Assembly: GCA_029066845.1 (NCBI GenBank)
Contig: JAIEFR010000004.1
Coordinates: 14,241 to 78,240 of the forward strand
DNA: 64,000 bases
From: Clostridia bacterium
GTDB taxonomy: Bacteria > Bacillota > Clostridia > Christensenellales > Borkfalkiaceae
Direction of reading: 5' to 3'
Below the pieces are notes generated by a model, which saw only the letters and a list, made by a program, of their open reading frames with translations, was not told where the DNA came from and did no database searches. Below are positions 9,791 to 18,148 of this stretch, one piece after another. The translations under genes were made by a program, and so were the position numbers. How positions within the stretch are numbered: the first letter of the stretch is position 1; each line of letters starts with the position of its first letter.

Positions 9791-10051
9791 ATGGTATTTT
9801 TCAATATCGTAAGCTACGTGCTGGTGCTTATCGGCGCGTTCAACTGGGGAATGTTCGGCATATTCGATTTCAATCTTGTAAGCTGGATATTCGGCGGTCC
9901 CCGCAGCACGGGTGCGATTATTATCTACGTGCTCGTTGCGCTTGCCGCGCTTTGGCTCATCATTTCGCCCATCGTTACGGGCTGGGGCCTTATGCTTTCA
10001 GGCAAGGCAAGATCGAAGGGTGAGAATAAGCCCGTTGCGGAAAACAACTGA
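9791..10051 (+). CDS. DUF378-like small membrane protein
   Basis: MVFFNIVSYVLVLIGAFNWGMFGIFDFNLVSWIFGG; aaaggag SD. Confidence 0.8.
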   Translation: MVFFNIVSYVLVLIGAFNWGMFGIFDFNLVSWIFGGPRSTGAIIIYVLVALAALWLIISPIVTGWGLMLSGKARSKGENKPVAENN

Positions 10052-10070
10052 AATTATTCCGTAAATTAAA

Positions 10071-10099
10071 AGGAGGTGTAAGCACCTCCTTTTTTTTTT
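10071..10099 (+). terminator. Intrinsic terminator
   Basis: aggaggtgtaagcacctcct + T10. Confidence 0.8.
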
Positions 10100-10101
10100 G
10101 T

Positions 10102-11640
10102 TTATTTGATTTGTTCTGTTTCGTCCGCTGTTGCGGCTTCGGTTTGCTCTTCGGTTACCGGTTCGGGCTGTACGTCCTCGGCTTGATCGGTTGCCGCTGT
10201 TTCAGCCTGCGCGCCGAACGATATGGGCACGGGTATTTCGGGTGCACCCGCTTTGCGCGCGGCAAGCTTTGCAAGCACGACCTTGCGCAGTGCAAGGAAA
10301 GCCGTGTACGCGCCGAAGAACGCGAAGAACAAGCAGACGTAGGCTATGTAAACCAGAATGACGTAGAACACGTTTATGTGCCTGAACGCGCCGCCCATAG
10401 GTATGATGTTGGGTATCTCGATGGGAAGGGGGCAGACCTGCGTGAACGCGTAGTTGGGCGGCGTCATATCGTCGGTGGGCGCGGAGCCTACTTTCAGCCC
10501 CAGCCCCGTCAGAAAATCGGTGACCAGCGCGCTTGCAACCGCCGCAAGAATAATTACCACGCAGTAATAGACAAGGGGAATTATGCAGTCCTTGATTTTG
10601 AATTTATAGTGCCCCAGCGCCGTCGGCAGAACGCACAGCGCAAACAGCAGACAGTGCGTCAAGCAGAAGTACAGAATGGAGTAGCTGCAAAAAATTCCGT
10701 AGTTGCTCATTTCGTCCTTGCCGAAGTAGATGAACACGGTAAGCGCGCCCACGGCGTGGATAAAGAATGAAATGGCGTACAGCACGCGCTTTTTAAAGAC
10801 GACCGAAATGCTTGCTACGTACACGCCTATGTTGCAGATAAACAGCGGCAGGCAGGCGAATACGGTGTAATAAACGTTGTAGCCGTCGCCCATAACCACG
10901 CTGTCCTTGCTGTGGTATTGCAGAAGAAGGGTAGTCGCGATAAACGCAAGATATTTGTCCTGTTGTTCGCGCGTCTTGTCTTTGAGGAAGTAGTAAAGCC
11001 CTATGGTAGAACCCGCAAGTATGCACAGCGCGAGGAAGTGCCAGAGGGTGAAGTTTTTAAAGCGCAAAAAGCTTGTTGCCGAAATTTTGGTTATATCGAA
11101 AAAGTTTTCGAAAAGGTTTAAAGGCATTGCCGCAAGGAAGGCGAAGGGCAGGCATATGAACGACTTGCCGCTCACCTTAAAGCCGTCGCGCGCAATCAGC
11201 AGTCCGCAGCAGGCGGCGTACGCAACGTTCTGCAAGAAGAACAGCGTCATATTCAGCCACTTGGGGAAGTGCAGGTTTATAGAGTTGTATATTTCCTGCG
11301 CGTTCGTATCTGCGGCGGGAACCACGTCGAAGAAGTCGCCGAACAGACAGCTACTTAAAATGAGGAAGAGGGGCAGAACGTATTTTACGGCGTCCGCACA
11401 GCTCTTGCAGTTGAAGAAGACCGCCGCGACAATGAGCAGTAGTCCAGCCTTTTTTATCCACTGGCTGAGCGCGAAGAAAAAGCCGTATTCGCCTATTCGG
11501 TTGAATATGTAATAGTCCCCGACGGTGAAGGTCAGCAGCAGTGCGCACACTGCGGCGACCGCGGCGCACACCTTTAAGCTTATAGCCACGGCGCGCCTGC
11601 CGTCGAAGTTGAGTTTGAATTTAGTTATGTTAAGTGCCAT
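10102..11640 (-). CDS. Polytopic membrane protein of unknown function (weak YwaF/TMEM164-like resemblance)
   Basis: 512 aa with many hydrophobic helices; charged/acidic C-terminal tail. Confidence 0.65.
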   Translation of the reverse strand: MALNITKFKLNFDGRRAVAISLKVCAAVAAVCALLLTFTVGDYYIFNRIGEYGFFFALSQWIKKAGLLLIVAAVFFNCKSCADAVKYVLPLFLILSSCLFGDFFDVVPAADTNAQEIYNSINLHFPKWLNMTLFFLQNVAYAACCGLLIARDGFKVSGKSFICLPFAFLAAMPLNLFENFFDITKISATSFLRFKNFTLWHFLALCILAGSTIGLYYFLKDKTREQQDKYLAFIATTLLLQYHSKDSVVMGDGYNVYYTVFACLPLFICNIGVYVASISVVFKKRVLYAISFFIHAVGALTVFIYFGKDEMSNYGIFCSYSILYFCLTHCLLFALCVLPTALGHYKFKIKDCIIPLVYYCVVIILAAVASALVTDFLTGLGLKVGSAPTDDMTPPNYAFTQVCPLPIEIPNIIPMGGAFRHINVFYVILVYIAYVCLFFAFFGAYTAFLALRKVVLAKLAARKAGAPEIPVPISFGAQAETAATDQAEDVQPEPVTEEQTEAATADETEQIK

Positions 11641-11721
11641 AGCAATATAATTATATATTTTGTCACGCGCGCTGTCAAACCTTTGGCGTGACCAAAATCT
11701 ACCGCTTCCGCCGCCGTCCGC

Positions 11722-11762
11722 GGCAAAAAAATAGAGCCGTGCGCTCTTCGCGCACGGCTCTT
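11722..11762 (-). terminator. Intrinsic terminator for the minus-strand gene 11768-13099
   Basis: aagagccgtgcgcgaagagcgcacggctc followed by tattttttt on minus strand. Confidence 0.8.
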
Positions 11763-11767
11763 AAGAT

Positions 11768-13099
11768 TTAGTCATCGTCGTCGTAATCGTCGGGGTCGGG
11801 TTGCGACCTTTTTTTCTTTTTGCCCTTTATCTTGTCGTGCTTAAAGCCAACCATTACGATGTACAGAACGGCAATCAGCACAAGCCCGACTATAAGCACC
11901 GCAAGCACTACGGAGGTCACGTTTGTGCCGTAATCGAAATTCTTGTCGCCGCTGTCGGTCGGTTTGAAATCTTCTGCGGAAAACTGGTAGGGGGTAAGGA
12001 AGCTTGCCGCAACGTAGCCCGTCACCGTTTCGCCGTTCTCCTTAAAGCTTATCTTGCAAAACTCCGTGCTCAGAACGGTATGCACGAATTTTTCAAGTAC
12101 TATGACGTCGTGCGTTGCACCGCTCTCCAACGTGGTTATAAACGTGCTGCCGCTCATAAAGGGGGAGGTGTAAACGCCCACGTCCTCTATCGCGTAATAG
12201 GTCTTGCCGTCGGTATTGGACTGGCAATGCGCGCGTTCGGTAAGGTTTTCCGTCGCGGTCACGAAGCAGTCGCCGCCTATTGCCACAATTGAGGCGTTGC
12301 CGCTTTCGCACAGCACCAGGCAGGGTGTGTTGCCCGTCGTCTTCTGCGTGCGTATAGGGGTGAACTTTTCGCCTATCTCTTCCGCGTTAATCTGCGTATA
12401 GTAAGCGTCCTTTTTAATCTGCGCCGTTTCAACGACTTCGCTCACCTTTTCCAGCTTGGACTTCGTGTCGCCGGAAAAAATGTTTTTTGCACCGTTGTAG
12501 TCGGTATACGAAAGGTTGAGCGCTTCCGAAGTGCTTTCGGTAATTTTATGCGGAACGTTGTCCTTTACCGCGTATATCGCGCCGCCGTACTGCTTCATTA
12601 ACGAGAAGCCGCCGCCGACCTGCGTGTCGTTGCCTTCGTTCCAGTAGGTCAGAACGCCTTCGTTATTTAAAGTATAGAACACCTCGTCCGACAGCTCTAT
12701 CCTCGAACGGGAAAGCTTCTGAAAGTCGTGTCCTTCTTCGGATGCGGCGGGCTTGGGCGTTGAGTAGAGGTAGGTGCCGTCCATTATATCCTTTAAATAA
12801 AGGTTGCCTTCTCCGTCGTAATCCAGCGCGGACAATTCGGAGGTGTGAACGTACGGCGTCAGCTGTCTTTCGCCGCTTTCGTCGGTGGAAAGTATGCGCA
12901 TCGAAGTGCCGTAAGCAAAAGCGTAAGTATCCCCGCTGATTGCGTAGTCGCGCAGCGGAGCTTCGAAGGTGAGCGTGCGCTCGAAGTCCTGCGGATAGTA
13001 AGTTTCGTTACCTTCCGCGGCAAACGCGCCGCCAACCGACATTATTGCCGCGCCGCAAGCTGCTGCCAGCGCGATTGTAAATAACCTGTTTGCTTTCAC
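11768..13099 (-). CDS. Secreted/membrane-anchored protein with signal peptide, C-terminal TM and Lys-rich/acidic tail
   Basis: MKANRLFTIALAAACGAAIMSVGGAFAAEG; VTSVVLAVLIVGLVLIAVLYIVMV...KGKKKKRSQPDPDDYDDDD. Confidence 0.75.
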   Translation of the reverse strand: MKANRLFTIALAAACGAAIMSVGGAFAAEGNETYYPQDFERTLTFEAPLRDYAISGDTYAFAYGTSMRILSTDESGERQLTPYVHTSELSALDYDGEGNLYLKDIMDGTYLYSTPKPAASEEGHDFQKLSRSRIELSDEVFYTLNNEGVLTYWNEGNDTQVGGGFSLMKQYGGAIYAVKDNVPHKITESTSEALNLSYTDYNGAKNIFSGDTKSKLEKVSEVVETAQIKKDAYYTQINAEEIGEKFTPIRTQKTTGNTPCLVLCESGNASIVAIGGDCFVTATENLTERAHCQSNTDGKTYYAIEDVGVYTSPFMSGSTFITTLESGATHDVIVLEKFVHTVLSTEFCKISFKENGETVTGYVAASFLTPYQFSAEDFKPTDSGDKNFDYGTNVTSVVLAVLIVGLVLIAVLYIVMVGFKHDKIKGKKKKRSQPDPDDYDDDD

Positions 13100-13339
13100 A
13101 ATAAAAATTATATCACCATTTAATTAGCTTGTAAAGGATTTAACGCCCGACTTTTATATGCGTTTTAGGTGATAATTCACAAATTTTTTACTCAAAAAAA
13201 TAAATTTATCCCTCTAAATTTTTTTATTTGTACCACTTCTGTCATATTTAGTGGTTATAATAAAACTACAAACGCGAACAAATGTTTGTTTTTGTTCGTC
13301 CGTTTGAATACGGCGGTACTCGCCTTGGGAGGGGCGGAA

Positions 13340-13741
13340 GTGAAAATCAAGAAACTGTTAAGGTTTTATTTTTCGGCGGGCAGCCTCAATAAAGCGCTTG
13401 ACAATATAATAACGCGGCTGGCGCTTGCGGCGGGGGAGGACGCGTTTTCGGGGTGCGTGCACTACGCCGAAAGAATTGCTTCGGTTATAGAGGTTAAGTC
13501 TGAGCTCGGAAATCTGTGGGCGCGGCTTAATTCAATCGTGGGTGCAATGACGGAAAGGGACAGGCTTACCTTAAAGCGGTACGCGGCAATGCGTACGGGT
13601 CCCGTAGGTGCGGACAAGAGGGAAATCCACCGCGCCGCCGTCAAGTTTGCGCGCAGGGCGGGCGGACTGCTTTCGGGCAGTCAAGGCGTTTACAAAGTCC
13701 TGTGCGCGTATCAGTGTTTAATAAGTCCCGCGCCCGACTGA
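13340..13741 (+). CDS. Small helical protein, possibly phage-type late regulator (RinA/ArpU-like) of the remnant prophage
   Basis: GTG start preceded by gggagggg; VKIKKLLRFYFSAGSLNKALDNII...LNSIVGAMTERDRLTLKRYAAMRTG; adjacency to terminase. Confidence 0.45.
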   Translation: MKIKKLLRFYFSAGSLNKALDNIITRLALAAGEDAFSGCVHYAERIASVIEVKSELGNLWARLNSIVGAMTERDRLTLKRYAAMRTGPVGADKREIHRAAVKFARRAGGLLSGSQGVYKVLCAYQCLISPAPD

Positions 13742-13752
13742 CGCGGTGACTT

Positions 13753-14418
13753 TCAGCCCTCTTTCCTGGGCTTTCTCGTCGCGAAATAGATAATCAGAAT
13801 TACGGCAACGAGTACCGCCAGAATTACTATCGCGACTATCGCGCCCACGTTAAAGCTTCCCGGCTTTTGGCCGCTTCCGCCGTTGTTGCCGTCCTCGTCC
13901 GCGGGCTTTTCCTCGGGCAGGTTGAGGGGGTAATCGTCGTTTGCTCCCTCGATATACCCGAACGAACCCTGACAATACACGTAGGAATATACTGTCGCGC
14001 CCGAATAATAGGTGCCGTAATATGCCGCTTCCACGGCAATCTGGCTGAGTACGGGTAGCGTTGAATTGTTGTTGTTTGCCGAGTAGTTGACCGTGACAGT
14101 CTTATAAAGATATGTCACGTCGGGCGTGCCGCTTTCCAGCGTGAAGTCGTCCCTGCGGCAGTAGCCGTAAAGCGCCTTGTATATGCCCGTGTCGTTTGCG
14201 TAGCGCACATAATACCAGTCGCCTTCGTCGCGGATGACCTCCACGCAGTAGGTGTAGGGCACGGCAAAAATCGACGACGTCGTATTTCTGTCGGTAAAGA
14301 AATAGGCGGTGCGCGTAGCCGCCCTGGCGTAGCGTGCTTCGGCGGCGTATACGGACTGCGGCGTTATGGCAAACGCGGCAAGCATTATGCATATCAGCAA
14401 AACCGTAAAGCGTTTCAT
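13753..14418 (-). CDS. Secreted/membrane-anchored SH3-like protein with C-terminal TM
   Basis: Signal peptide MKRFTVLLICIMLAAFAITPQSVYAAEA; VIRDEGDWYYVRYANDTGIYKALYGYCRRDDF; C-terminal TM IVAIVILAVLVAVILIIYFATRK. Confidence 0.7.
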   Translation of the reverse strand: MKRFTVLLICIMLAAFAITPQSVYAAEARYARAATRTAYFFTDRNTTSSIFAVPYTYCVEVIRDEGDWYYVRYANDTGIYKALYGYCRRDDFTLESGTPDVTYLYKTVTVNYSANNNNSTLPVLSQIAVEAAYYGTYYSGATVYSYVYCQGSFGYIEGANDDYPLNLPEEKPADEDGNNGGSGQKPGSFNVGAIVAIVILAVLVAVILIIYFATRKPRKEG

Positions 14419-14479
14419 ACTTACGAATTATAAGATATATCAAGTTGAAAATTTACACAGATTTTGTCATAAAAGGTCT

Positions 14480-15337
14480 ATGAATAGAGAAGAGATAATA
14501 AGCCGCATCGCGCGGATTGACAGGGAATTGAAGAGCCGTAAGGAGGATACGGGCGCGCTTGCCGCATACAACTCGGGCAGGAAAAAGCACAAAAAACAGA
14601 TGGCGTTCCACAGGTGCAAAAAGCGCAACCGCTGGGTGTTTGGGGGCAACCGTTCGGGAAAGACCGAGTGCGGCGCGGTGGAGGCAATCTGGATGCTTAG
14701 GGGAATACACCCCTACCGCAAAAACAGAAAGGACGTCTTCGGATGGGCGGTTTCGCTTTCGCAGCAGGTGCAGCGCGACGTTGCACAGAGCAAGATTTTA
14801 AAGTACCTGCCAAAGAGCTGGATAGCCGAAATTACTATGCTTTCGGGCAGAAAGGATTCGCCCTCTTCGGGCATAATCGATCAGATAAAAATCAAAAACG
14901 TTTTCGGCGGAATATCCACGCTGGGCTTTAAAAGCTGCGACCAGGGAAGGGAAAAATTTCAGGGTTGTTCGCTCGATTTCGTGTGGCTGGACGAGGAGCC
15001 GCCCAAGGATATATACGAGGAATGTCTTATGCGCGTTATGGATAAGCGCGGGGATATTTTCGGCACTATGACGCCCCTCAAAGGCGAAACCTTTATATAC
15101 AACGAGATATATCTCAACCGCCGCAACAATCCGCAGGTGTGGTGCGAGTTTATGAGCTGGGAGGACAACCCATATTTAAAAAAGAGCGAGATAAAGCTGC
15201 TGTCGCAGTCAATGGATTCGTCCTCACTCGACAGCAGGCGGTACGGCAAATTTTCGCGCGGGGCGGGACTGGTCTATCCCGAGTTCGACAGCGCGGTGCA
15301 CGTCATTCCGCCCATTGTACGAGCCATAAAAGTCTAA
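14480..15337 (+). pseudogene. Truncated phage terminase large subunit (ATPase part)
   Basis: WVFGGNRSGKTECGAVEAIWML Walker A; CSLDFVWLDEEPPKDIYEECLMRV Walker B; TPLKGETFIYNEIY; homology-like text ends at FDSAVHVIPP then IVRAIKV-stop, where AT-rich sequence begins. Confidence 0.8.
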
Positions 15338-15528
15338 CCCTAAATACGGCTAAAATAGGGCAAAAATGCCCTAAAATGGGGCATATATGGGGGTTTAGAC
15401 TTTTCATAGGAACAAGGATAAACACTCACTGCCACAAAGGATAGAACCCTAAATGGGGGTTAGAGTTGAAAGTGTATTCTATGAAAAGTCTAAATTTTGG
15501 GCTTTTCCGACCTATGAAAAGTCTAAAT
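15324..15528. repeat. Left-end cluster of the element repeat: 15324-15337, 15394-15410 (inverted), 15479-15494, 15511-15528
   Basis: ccataaaagtctaa; tttagacttttcatagg; ctatgaaaagtctaaa; cctatgaaaagtctaaat. Confidence 0.85.
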
Positions 15529-15849
15529 ATAGTTCTAAAAGCATTTTAGAAACGATAAAAATGCGCTAAAATTTTATGCGCAATCAAAGCCATATTAGGA
15601 CAAAAGAAGGATATAGAAATTCTAATTGGACAGAAAAACAATCACTCTCCCAGTTGTGGCGAGGAGTGGACTCATGCACATAAACAGCTTGTTTGCGTCA
15701 CCTGTCGGCACTCACGAGGCAATATTTAACTTCTATCCCTGTAAGTATCATTTTATTTTTTCGATAAAAAGTTATTTATATGTATTAAAATATTGACTTC
15801 ACAATACTAAAATGGTATAATGAAAATATATTTACAAGGAGTATTGGAT

Positions 15850-16056
15850 ATGGCTTTCTCTTATAAACCGCTTTGGAAGTTGCTCATAGATAAAGATATG
15901 AACAAAAAGGCTTTGATGAGCGCAACGGGAATATCGAAATCCACTATTGACAAAATGGGTAGAGGTGAAATTGTATCTCTCGAAATTATAGATAGGATTT
16001 GTAACTATTTTCATTGCAAAGTAGAAGATGTACTTGAGCATATTCCTAATGTTTAA
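15850..16056 (+). CDS. XRE/Cro-type HTH regulator
   Basis: MAFSYKPLWKLLIDKDMNKKALMSATGISKSTIDKMGRGEIVSLEIIDRICNYFHCKVEDVLEHIPN; aaggag SD. Confidence 0.88.
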   Translation: MAFSYKPLWKLLIDKDMNKKALMSATGISKSTIDKMGRGEIVSLEIIDRICNYFHCKVEDVLEHIPNV

Positions 16057-16087
16057 CCTTTAATCATATCAATTACGGAGACTCACC

Positions 16088-17692
16088 ATGAAAAAATATA
16101 AAGTCATAGATCTGTTTGCCGGAGCTGGAGGCTTAAGCTATGGTTTCGCTCAAACAGATAGATTTCTAATTGTTGCTGCGGCAGAAATTAATGAAAATGC
16201 AAGAAATACATACAAAAGAAATATTGCTCGCAATACACCCAACTTTCTATTTATTAAAAATGTCATAGGGTGCGACTTCGCAACAATCAGTCAGGAGTTG
16301 GGTGGAATTGATATCGTTATAGGAGGTCCGCCTTGCCAAGGATTTTCGAACGCAAATAGACAAAAAAATAATATCATCAGTTTAAATAATGGTCTTGTAA
16401 AAGAATATTTTAGAGCTATTAAACAAATTCGCCCTCTTGCTTTCGTAATGGAAAATGTTAGCATGTTGCGTTCTGATGTACATAGATTTTATGAATCCCA
16501 TAAAGACAATGCTGAAATTGAAGAGCTTATTTGCCAAGGGCATAATATACCTAAAAGACTTGACTCGATTGTAGTCGCAGACAGTTCATTTGATGGCATA
16601 GATTATGAGCATGCAGATATCATTCCTGTCAATGATTATATTTTTCCGCAAAACTTGCTTCAATTGCTTTCCGTCTTGCTCAAAAATATAAATAATCCAC
16701 GCCGACTGCCCAACTATATTAAGAAAAACAAAAAAGCTATCATCGCCAATATTGATAGTTTTACTCAAAACATTGCGGCACCTACTACTGCGCAGCAAAA
16801 CATAATTAATAAATTAGTAGTAATAAAAAATGCAATCGATTCTAACGAGATTGCTCCATGCGAGGACGACCTAAAATCTGTAATAAAGTTACAAAAGGCA
16901 CTGGCTACTATTATTGAAATAAAGCAGAATGAACTCATAGGAACATACCGTCTAATGGATTCTGGCATATTATATTTCGATGTAAATTCTTATTCGGTAA
17001 TTGATTATATCAATGCTATATTAGGTGACGAGTATACGCAGAACGGAGATGTTATTCATGCCGAATGGTTTGGTGTGCCGCAAGAACGCCGAAGATACAT
17101 AATTATTGGTTTAAGGAATGACTTGTTTAAGAAAGATAAAGTATCACTGCCTACTTCACCTCAAAAGACGCATATATTTACTGTAGGCGATGCTATATCG
17201 GATTTAGAGAAGTATACTGCATGTTATGATATAGAACATTCTCCAATTCCTTACACAAATGAAGAGACATTATCAGAATATGCAATTGCAATGAGACAGG
17301 GTAGTGACGGCGTCAATAATCACATAACAACAAAAACAACCCAAACTGCACTTGATAGATTTAAATCAATAAAGCAAGGAGATAATTTCCACAGTTTAGA
17401 TACGGATTTGAAAAGTACGTATTCGAAGCCCGAACGAACACAAAACACAATATATTTACGTCTCGATCCGACCAAACCAAGCGGCACAGTTGTAAATGTA
17501 AGAAAGTCGATGTGGATTCATCCAACATTAGATAGAGCCATAACCGTTCGAGAAGCTGCAAGACTTCAATCCTTCCCCGATGCATTCGTATTCGTTGGCT
17601 CAAAAGATTCGCAATATCAGCAAGTTGGTAACGCCGTCCCTCCGTTACTTGCCAGAGCAATTGCAGAAAAAGTTCTTGAAAATATTGAGTAA
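16088..17692 (+). CDS. DNA (cytosine-5) methyltransferase
   Basis: VIDLFAGAGGLSYGF (I), GGPPCQGFSNANRQ (IV), MENVSM (VI), QERRRYIIIG (VIII), QQVGNAVPPLLARAI (X). Confidence 0.96.
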   Translation: MKKYKVIDLFAGAGGLSYGFAQTDRFLIVAAAEINENARNTYKRNIARNTPNFLFIKNVIGCDFATISQELGGIDIVIGGPPCQGFSNANRQKNNIISLNNGLVKEYFRAIKQIRPLAFVMENVSMLRSDVHRFYESHKDNAEIEELICQGHNIPKRLDSIVVADSSFDGIDYEHADIIPVNDYIFPQNLLQLLSVLLKNINNPRRLPNYIKKNKKAIIANIDSFTQNIAAPTTAQQNIINKLVVIKNAIDSNEIAPCEDDLKSVIKLQKALATIIEIKQNELIGTYRLMDSGILYFDVNSYSVIDYINAILGDEYTQNGDVIHAEWFGVPQERRRYIIIGLRNDLFKKDKVSLPTSPQKTHIFTVGDAISDLEKYTACYDIEHSPIPYTNEETLSEYAIAMRQGSDGVNNHITTKTTQTALDRFKSIKQGDNFHSLDTDLKSTYSKPERTQNTIYLRLDPTKPSGTVVNVRKSMWIHPTLDRAITVREAARLQSFPDAFVFVGSKDSQYQQVGNAVPPLLARAIAEKVLENIE

Positions 17693-17726
17693 TATTTTGT
17701 AAATATAATTCAATATCCCAATATAT

Positions 17727-17768
17727 GCTTGCAAATATTTTCCGTATTTTGCAGGCATTTTTTATATT
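17727..17768 (+). terminator. Intrinsic terminator after methyltransferase
   Basis: atgcttgcaaatattttccgtattttgcaggcat + tttttat. Confidence 0.65.
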
Positions 17769-17846
17769 TCTAATACTATACTGTGATAATATTTTGTAAA
17801 TATTATGTAAAATATGAAAAATATTGTAAAATATATTGCAAAACTA

Positions 17847-17876
17847 TTGACAGACATAATGTCGGTCTGATATAAT
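17847..17876 (+). promoter_or_regulatory. Promoter with palindromic operator in the spacer
   Basis: TTGACA - 18 nt - TATAAT; spacer begins with perfect palindrome gacataatgtc. Confidence 0.7.
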
Positions 17877-17906
17877 ATTTTCAAAAATATTGCGAGAGGT
17901 AATTTT

Positions 17907-18134
17907 ATGGAAACAAAACGTGAGAAATTTGTGCGCCTTGCCGAAGCTCGTACCAATAAGATTATTGATATGTTGCAACTACTTGGAAATTGTTCTAACT
18001 CGAGTGCGTACGATTACACACAACAGGATGTTGAAAAAATATTTTCTGCAATAGAACAAGAAATGCGTGAGGCAAAGAAGAAATTTAGCAAAATCGAAAG
18101 CAAAAAAAGCACTCGTTTTACCTTGGATAAATAA
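17907..18134 (+). CDS. 75-aa protein of unknown function
   Basis: gagaggtaatttt SD then METKREKFVRLAEARTNKIIDMLQLLGNCSNSSAYDYTQQDVEKIFSAIEQEMREAKKKF; stop overlaps region of next gene. Confidence 0.75.
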   Translation: METKREKFVRLAEARTNKIIDMLQLLGNCSNSSAYDYTQQDVEKIFSAIEQEMREAKKKFSKIESKKSTRFTLDK

Positions 18135-18148
18135 TGGAGGAACCGTTT

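Noticed and set aside
15600-15760. Short Cys-rich frame (SCGEEWTHAHKQLVCVTCRH) in island left region
   Set aside because: Too short, no start codon or SD, competing open frames; cannot separate from chance.
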